Made by a program: the position numbers and the translations under genes. Shown in pieces: positions 59,908 through 64,000 of a stretch of 64,000 nucleotides of DNA (its first letter is position 1; each line of letters starts with the position of its first letter). Under the pieces are notes generated by a model that saw only the letters and a list, made by a program, of their open reading frames with translations, was not told where the DNA came from and did no database searches. Origin of the DNA: Lycocorax pyrrhopterus obiensis (taxonomy: Eukaryota > Chordata > Aves > Passeriformes > Paradisaeidae); the NCBI GenBank assembly GCA_014706295.1, contig JACSVZ010000016.1, positions 3,701,168 through 3,765,167 on the forward strand, in the 5' to 3' direction.

Positions 59908-62369
59908 GAATTATCCTCTCAGAAATGACTATTACAAAGTGCCAACTGTTCCTAGCTCAAAGCAAGAAGGGCAGATTGCACCTGGCCCCTCCAGAGGGGT
60001 AGGGGAGCTTTGGAGTGAGTCACATACAGCTCGGGTAGCTTTAACTCTATGATCTCTTTCTGTAGAGAGTTACCACTAATCTTTTTTTATTCCACATATA
60101 CATCCACTTTCCCACCAAGACAGAGTGCAGATAATTGCAATCCAATCAGGGGTTTGATTTTTTCTTTAAATGACTACCAAGTGCAAGTGCTGGAGTTCAG
60201 CTCCTCAGAGAGGCAGAGGGAAGGGCTCAGCTCATGGGGGCCAACCACTCTCTCTGGCCAAAATCTTTGGGCAGAGGCACAGATGCATACACAAACTCCT
60301 ACCTCTACTCTCTTCTTTTTCCTCTTTTACTTCAAATGGAATCTTAGACATTTTTTAAAAACCCAATTCTCAGCTGCAGTTAAGAATAATGAAATTTCCC
60401 ACCTTTAGCAGCAAACACTATAGGATGAAGGCTCCACTGTCATTCTGGCCTGAGTTCTTAAAAGGTATCTTCATTGCTGTCTGGGCTCTACTACAGCCTG
60501 AAACGGCATGTAAGACTGGGTCCAGTAAGTCTAAGTTCCTTCTGCAGAAGGCTGCTGACCATGTTTGCACAGAACAATGAACCCTACTTTCCCAAAAGGT
60601 CTTTAAGAGCTTTAAGCACTACACAGGGAACACTTCTGGCTAGAGAAGCGGAGGACCACACCTCACATCCATGGAGTGTACCTGGGCAGGAGCTCAAGGA
60701 GTTAAGCCTCCCAGCAAAGCACCAAACTAACAATCAAAAGCCAAGAAAAGGTGAGGCCCTAGAGCTCTTCTAAAAGTGCGTATCATGAAAACTGTGACTT
60801 TAAAAAGGGATAGTGAGTTATAAAAGAAATCATGAAGTCAGGGTTGTTCCTTCAGGGCAGTTTCTGGTTTCTGTTGCCCACTTCTTCATCTCTCAGAACA
60901 ATTTAAAGGTTCTGGCTGGCTGTGTAACACTCTGATGAACATTATCAGCTAAAGATCTTTGTCTCATTTACACTTAGAGCTTAAGCCAGCAGAAACAGAG
61001 AACTTGTGGAAAGAAAAAGCATTTGTGAGCTTATCTTAGTTATCTCTTAACCAGAAAACTCTTATTTCCCTCAAATATTTCTAGAAGCTTTTGTTACTTA
61101 TTTTCCATTTATCTAACATCTTTCTCATGGCAAACCTACTGGGATCAGGTCATTTTCTCTCTCTTTTGATCCAAGACATTGGCTTACGGAGTGGCTCTCC
61201 CCTCATGCCTGACCTCACCATGTGCTTGAAGCTCAACTGAGCTGCTGAACTTCACGTGCTGATGTTAAACAGAGTTTAACCAAATCAGCCCCATACTCAT
61301 TTCACTCTAATTTTAAAAGCTCACCACTCAAGGGTAGGGGGAAAAGTTACTCTTACTGCAATGAAGGCTGCACTGAAGACTGTGAAACCAGATCAAAGCC
61401 TAACAGGTCTGAAAGACCCTGCCTTTCAGGGCCCAAAGTCACACAAACATGGCAACAATATGAAACTACATTTGGAGTCTACTGAGTTTCTAAAAGTCAG
61501 CTTCACGGCCCAGCCACCCTTCAGTAACTAATTGCTGCATTCAAAGCTGCATGTGTTGCTATATCAAAACTGCCACATCCACTATTTGCAACATTTCCTT
61601 AAAATCACTTCTGCAGTTCTGGTAGAGAAGTGAAAACTGACTACAAAGGCGGTATTTTTCCTCTTCTAAACACATTCCTTGGGCATTATCCTTAAAAATA
61701 TTGGCTATTTCTAGGAACAAGTAATTTGTCCATGCATCAGCCAATTACTACGAAAAACCACATTCCCTGCAGGTGGCTGGTGGGGGGAAGGAAGGGCTGC
61801 GTGTGTCCATCCACATCCCTACCCCCACAACTTACTGATCACTAAGCTCAAATTTCTGAAAATTACCATTGTCAGGACAGGAGGGTGGGTGGGGATGTGC
61901 TGACACAAAACAGTGCACAGTCACAAATAAATACTTTTTTTTCCTAGTTACTCTTCTTCCCCTGCCCTGAAGATGAATAATTCAATCTAGTCGCCCATTA
62001 AGCCTATATATAAATAAACGAGGAGCTGCTAATTTCTGATCCTGGTTAAAAACAGCTCTCCAATTTCTGTGCAGAAACAAAGGTGGGTGCTGCCTGCAGA
62101 GCTCCTGATAGAACTCCAAACACCTTCATTTGCTCATATCAGACCTACAGACCCCAGATATGCTTCTTACAGTCCAACCACTTTTCTATGCAGTGTTTTG
62201 GCTCTGTCTTTCACACTGACGTAATTTTAAGAGCAGTTCTAGCAGAGGAAAGGAGGCCTGGGTTCCTACCTGGACCCACAGAGCACAGCAGCATGCAAGA
62301 TTAACTCAAAATCTTATTTTTAGAGTCTAATTCTTACGGAGAAACAATATCATTCGCTATATTTTTCCT
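59908..62369. other. Unique noncoding sequence
   Basis: No gene or repeat was recognised. 61960-62040 is AT-rich with TATATATAAATAAA but shows no exon or LTR context. Confidence 0.6.
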
Positions 62370-62480
62370 TTCCTTTCATGCTTCGCTGGCATTAACTCAT
62401 TTGTTAATAATGCCCATCTGTGACGGTCCATTTTTGTATTCATAAATTTCATGGCACATTACAGGCTTTCAGAGAGCTCC
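62370..62480. promoter_or_regulatory. Candidate regulatory block
   Basis: It contains GGCATTAACTCATTTGTTAA, TAATGCCCATCTGTGACGG (with an E-box-like CATCTG) and TTGTATTCATAAATTTCATG (POU/CDX-like). Homeodomain-rich and non-repetitive; regulatory function is a guess. Confidence 0.22.
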
Positions 62481-64000
62481 CTAAACATCAGCTTCCTCAC
62501 AGAGGAAAGTTTCACCCGCACCCTGCCATGCCTTGCACCCTGCCAACAGACGAAGCTGCAGCACGTGAAATTGTTTCACGTCTGCGCGCCCCAAGCAGAA
62601 AGGAGCAGCCGTGACCCCCCAGCCCTGTGAACGCAGCCACAGAGAAGCTGACACTCCACACACAAACCAAAGGTAAGAAAAACAGCTCCTGATTCCTGTG
62701 GGACAGCAGTTCCACGGAGATTAAGAGGAAAAAAGTTGCAGAACCGTCAGTTCTCCTACCTTCCTGGAGCTCTACATCCAACAAGCAGCGGTTTTTAACA
62801 GAATCAGAAGAGGAATGGGAAAAAAACAGGTAGAAGCTGGCAAATTACAAAGTCAGAATGAACAGAAACTTTGTATAAGGGAATTTTAGGGTCTTCATGC
62901 TCTGCAAAGTGCCATTTGTGCATGCCATAGCTCAGCCACTGCAACAGATTATCTGATCAACAGGGAAGGAACAACAATGGAAAATCTATTAGCTGGTGGC
63001 TGTGGAGCATCACAGGTCTATTAGAGATTGACTGATTAGCCTGTCGGGTGGGAGTCAAGAGTTTCTCAAATCTAGTTTTCAATAAACTGTTAAAAGTCAA
63101 TATGACACAGAGTGAAAATTCAATTCAGGGTAACAAAGCAAAAATAGCTAATTATTCTTTTACAGCACAGTAGATCCTTCCAGGTCTCCTTTAAAAATGG
63201 ACTAAGCATTATAATGGACTGTTATATATAGATTACCAACAAAGATAATCTGGGAAACAACACAAATAAAAGCATAGAAAGAAAAATTCTACATGCCAAA
63301 ATTCACAGAATTTTAAATACTAAACTACAAACAAATGGCTCTCATGCTACAGAATCTCTGTGGAAGACCAAAATCATGAGAGAGTCACCAGAAAAATTAC
63401 CTTATTTCAAAAAAGTTTTTATAGACAATTTATCAACCTAAAATTGCAGAATTTCAACTGTGGAACACAGCAATCAGTATAATGTCAGTGCTTTGGGTAT
63501 AGAATAAAACCAAGTGTGACAAAGCCCAGAGCTTTACAGACACTGCTGGGTCTGCCAGCTCAGCTTCGCTACAGAAAGTAACCGGGTGCAGATGAAAAAG
63601 GCAAAGCAAACTTTAAATGCTGTAGATTTTCTGGGAAGACTGGTAAGAGTAGCAAAGAGCACATCCAGGGAGTTTGTCTGGCTTGTGGGCACTCCACTCT
63701 TGCAGAGCCAAACGCTCCTGTTGCCTTGCTCTAACTCCTGTACACTGCTTTTGAACAATCTGCTGTGTTAGTGGTCTTGTGACACATCAACTCTACAGCA
63801 CCTCAAAACATGGATATAGGATGAGGAAAAAACCAAATCTGTGTTTCATTCATACTTCAACACTACACTTCAGTCTTTCTCAGCTACCTTGAGGCAGACA
63901 TTTGTGGGACCTTGTGCAGAAAACAAAAGTTACTTGGATTAGAGAAAATCTATTGAAATCAACTGCTTTCAGGGATACTGTTTGAAAGTCTGGTCCCCAA
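62481..64000. other. Unique noncoding sequence to window end
   Basis: No gene or repeat was recognised. A few CpGs near 62515-62590 are too sparse for an island. Confidence 0.6.

Noticed and set aside
1..64000. CRISPR arrays, operons, phage or plasmid modules, or a novel defence-type system
   Set aside because: CR1 LINEs, avian LTRs, lack of coding density and absence of ribosome-binding-site/ORF arrangements all indicate vertebrate noncoding DNA.

Overview
The window is nuclear DNA from a bird, most likely a songbird (Passeriformes). Evidence for this is several CR1 LINE 3' fragments with avian-type tails and at least four solo LTRs. From memory, those LTRs resemble endogenous retrovirus families common in songbird genomes. 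Composition is moderately AT-rich, CpG is scarce, and open reading frames are short and scattered over all six frames. I found no protein-coding gene I can support, no tRNA, rRNA or CRISPR, and no bacterial-type operon. The sequence reads as an intergenic region or the inside of a very large intron.

Layout. 1-5125 is unique noncoding sequence with one candidate regulatory block (about 3290-3570). A 638-bp solo LTR lies at 5131-5768 between perfect 5-bp target-site duplications (TSDs). A minus-strand CR1 tail is at 6341-6750. 6751-17654 is mostly unique and holds a homeodomain-site-rich block near 9 kb, a nested inverted repeat at 10080-10141 and a (GA)17 tract at 11181. Between 17.6 and 24.8 kb there are four plus-strand CR1 fragments of different ages and one ERVL-like LTR (20541-21005). 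A G-rich 18-bp minisatellite occupies 25840-26122, and a compact LTR with a 4-bp TSD is at 29451-29725. 29.7-40.3 kb is unique. A young 60-bp x 4 minisatellite is at 40381-40620. A worn LTR of a widespread avian ERVK-like type is at 44780-45312, and a possible further LTR ends near 51157. A 1,473-bp minus-strand solo LTR with perfect 5-bp TSDs covers 58430-59902. It contains a 40-bp tandem array arranged as two 200-bp higher-order units differing at 2 of 200 positions. The rest, to 64000, is unique.

The longest ORFs (up to 321 codons) are artefacts of the stop-poor repeats in the 58.4-59.9 kb LTR and the two minisatellites. Any function in the unique part is more likely regulatory: several AT-rich, palindrome-bearing blocks look like candidate enhancers. 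Their conservation cannot be judged from one sequence. I saw no sign of a new multi-gene system.
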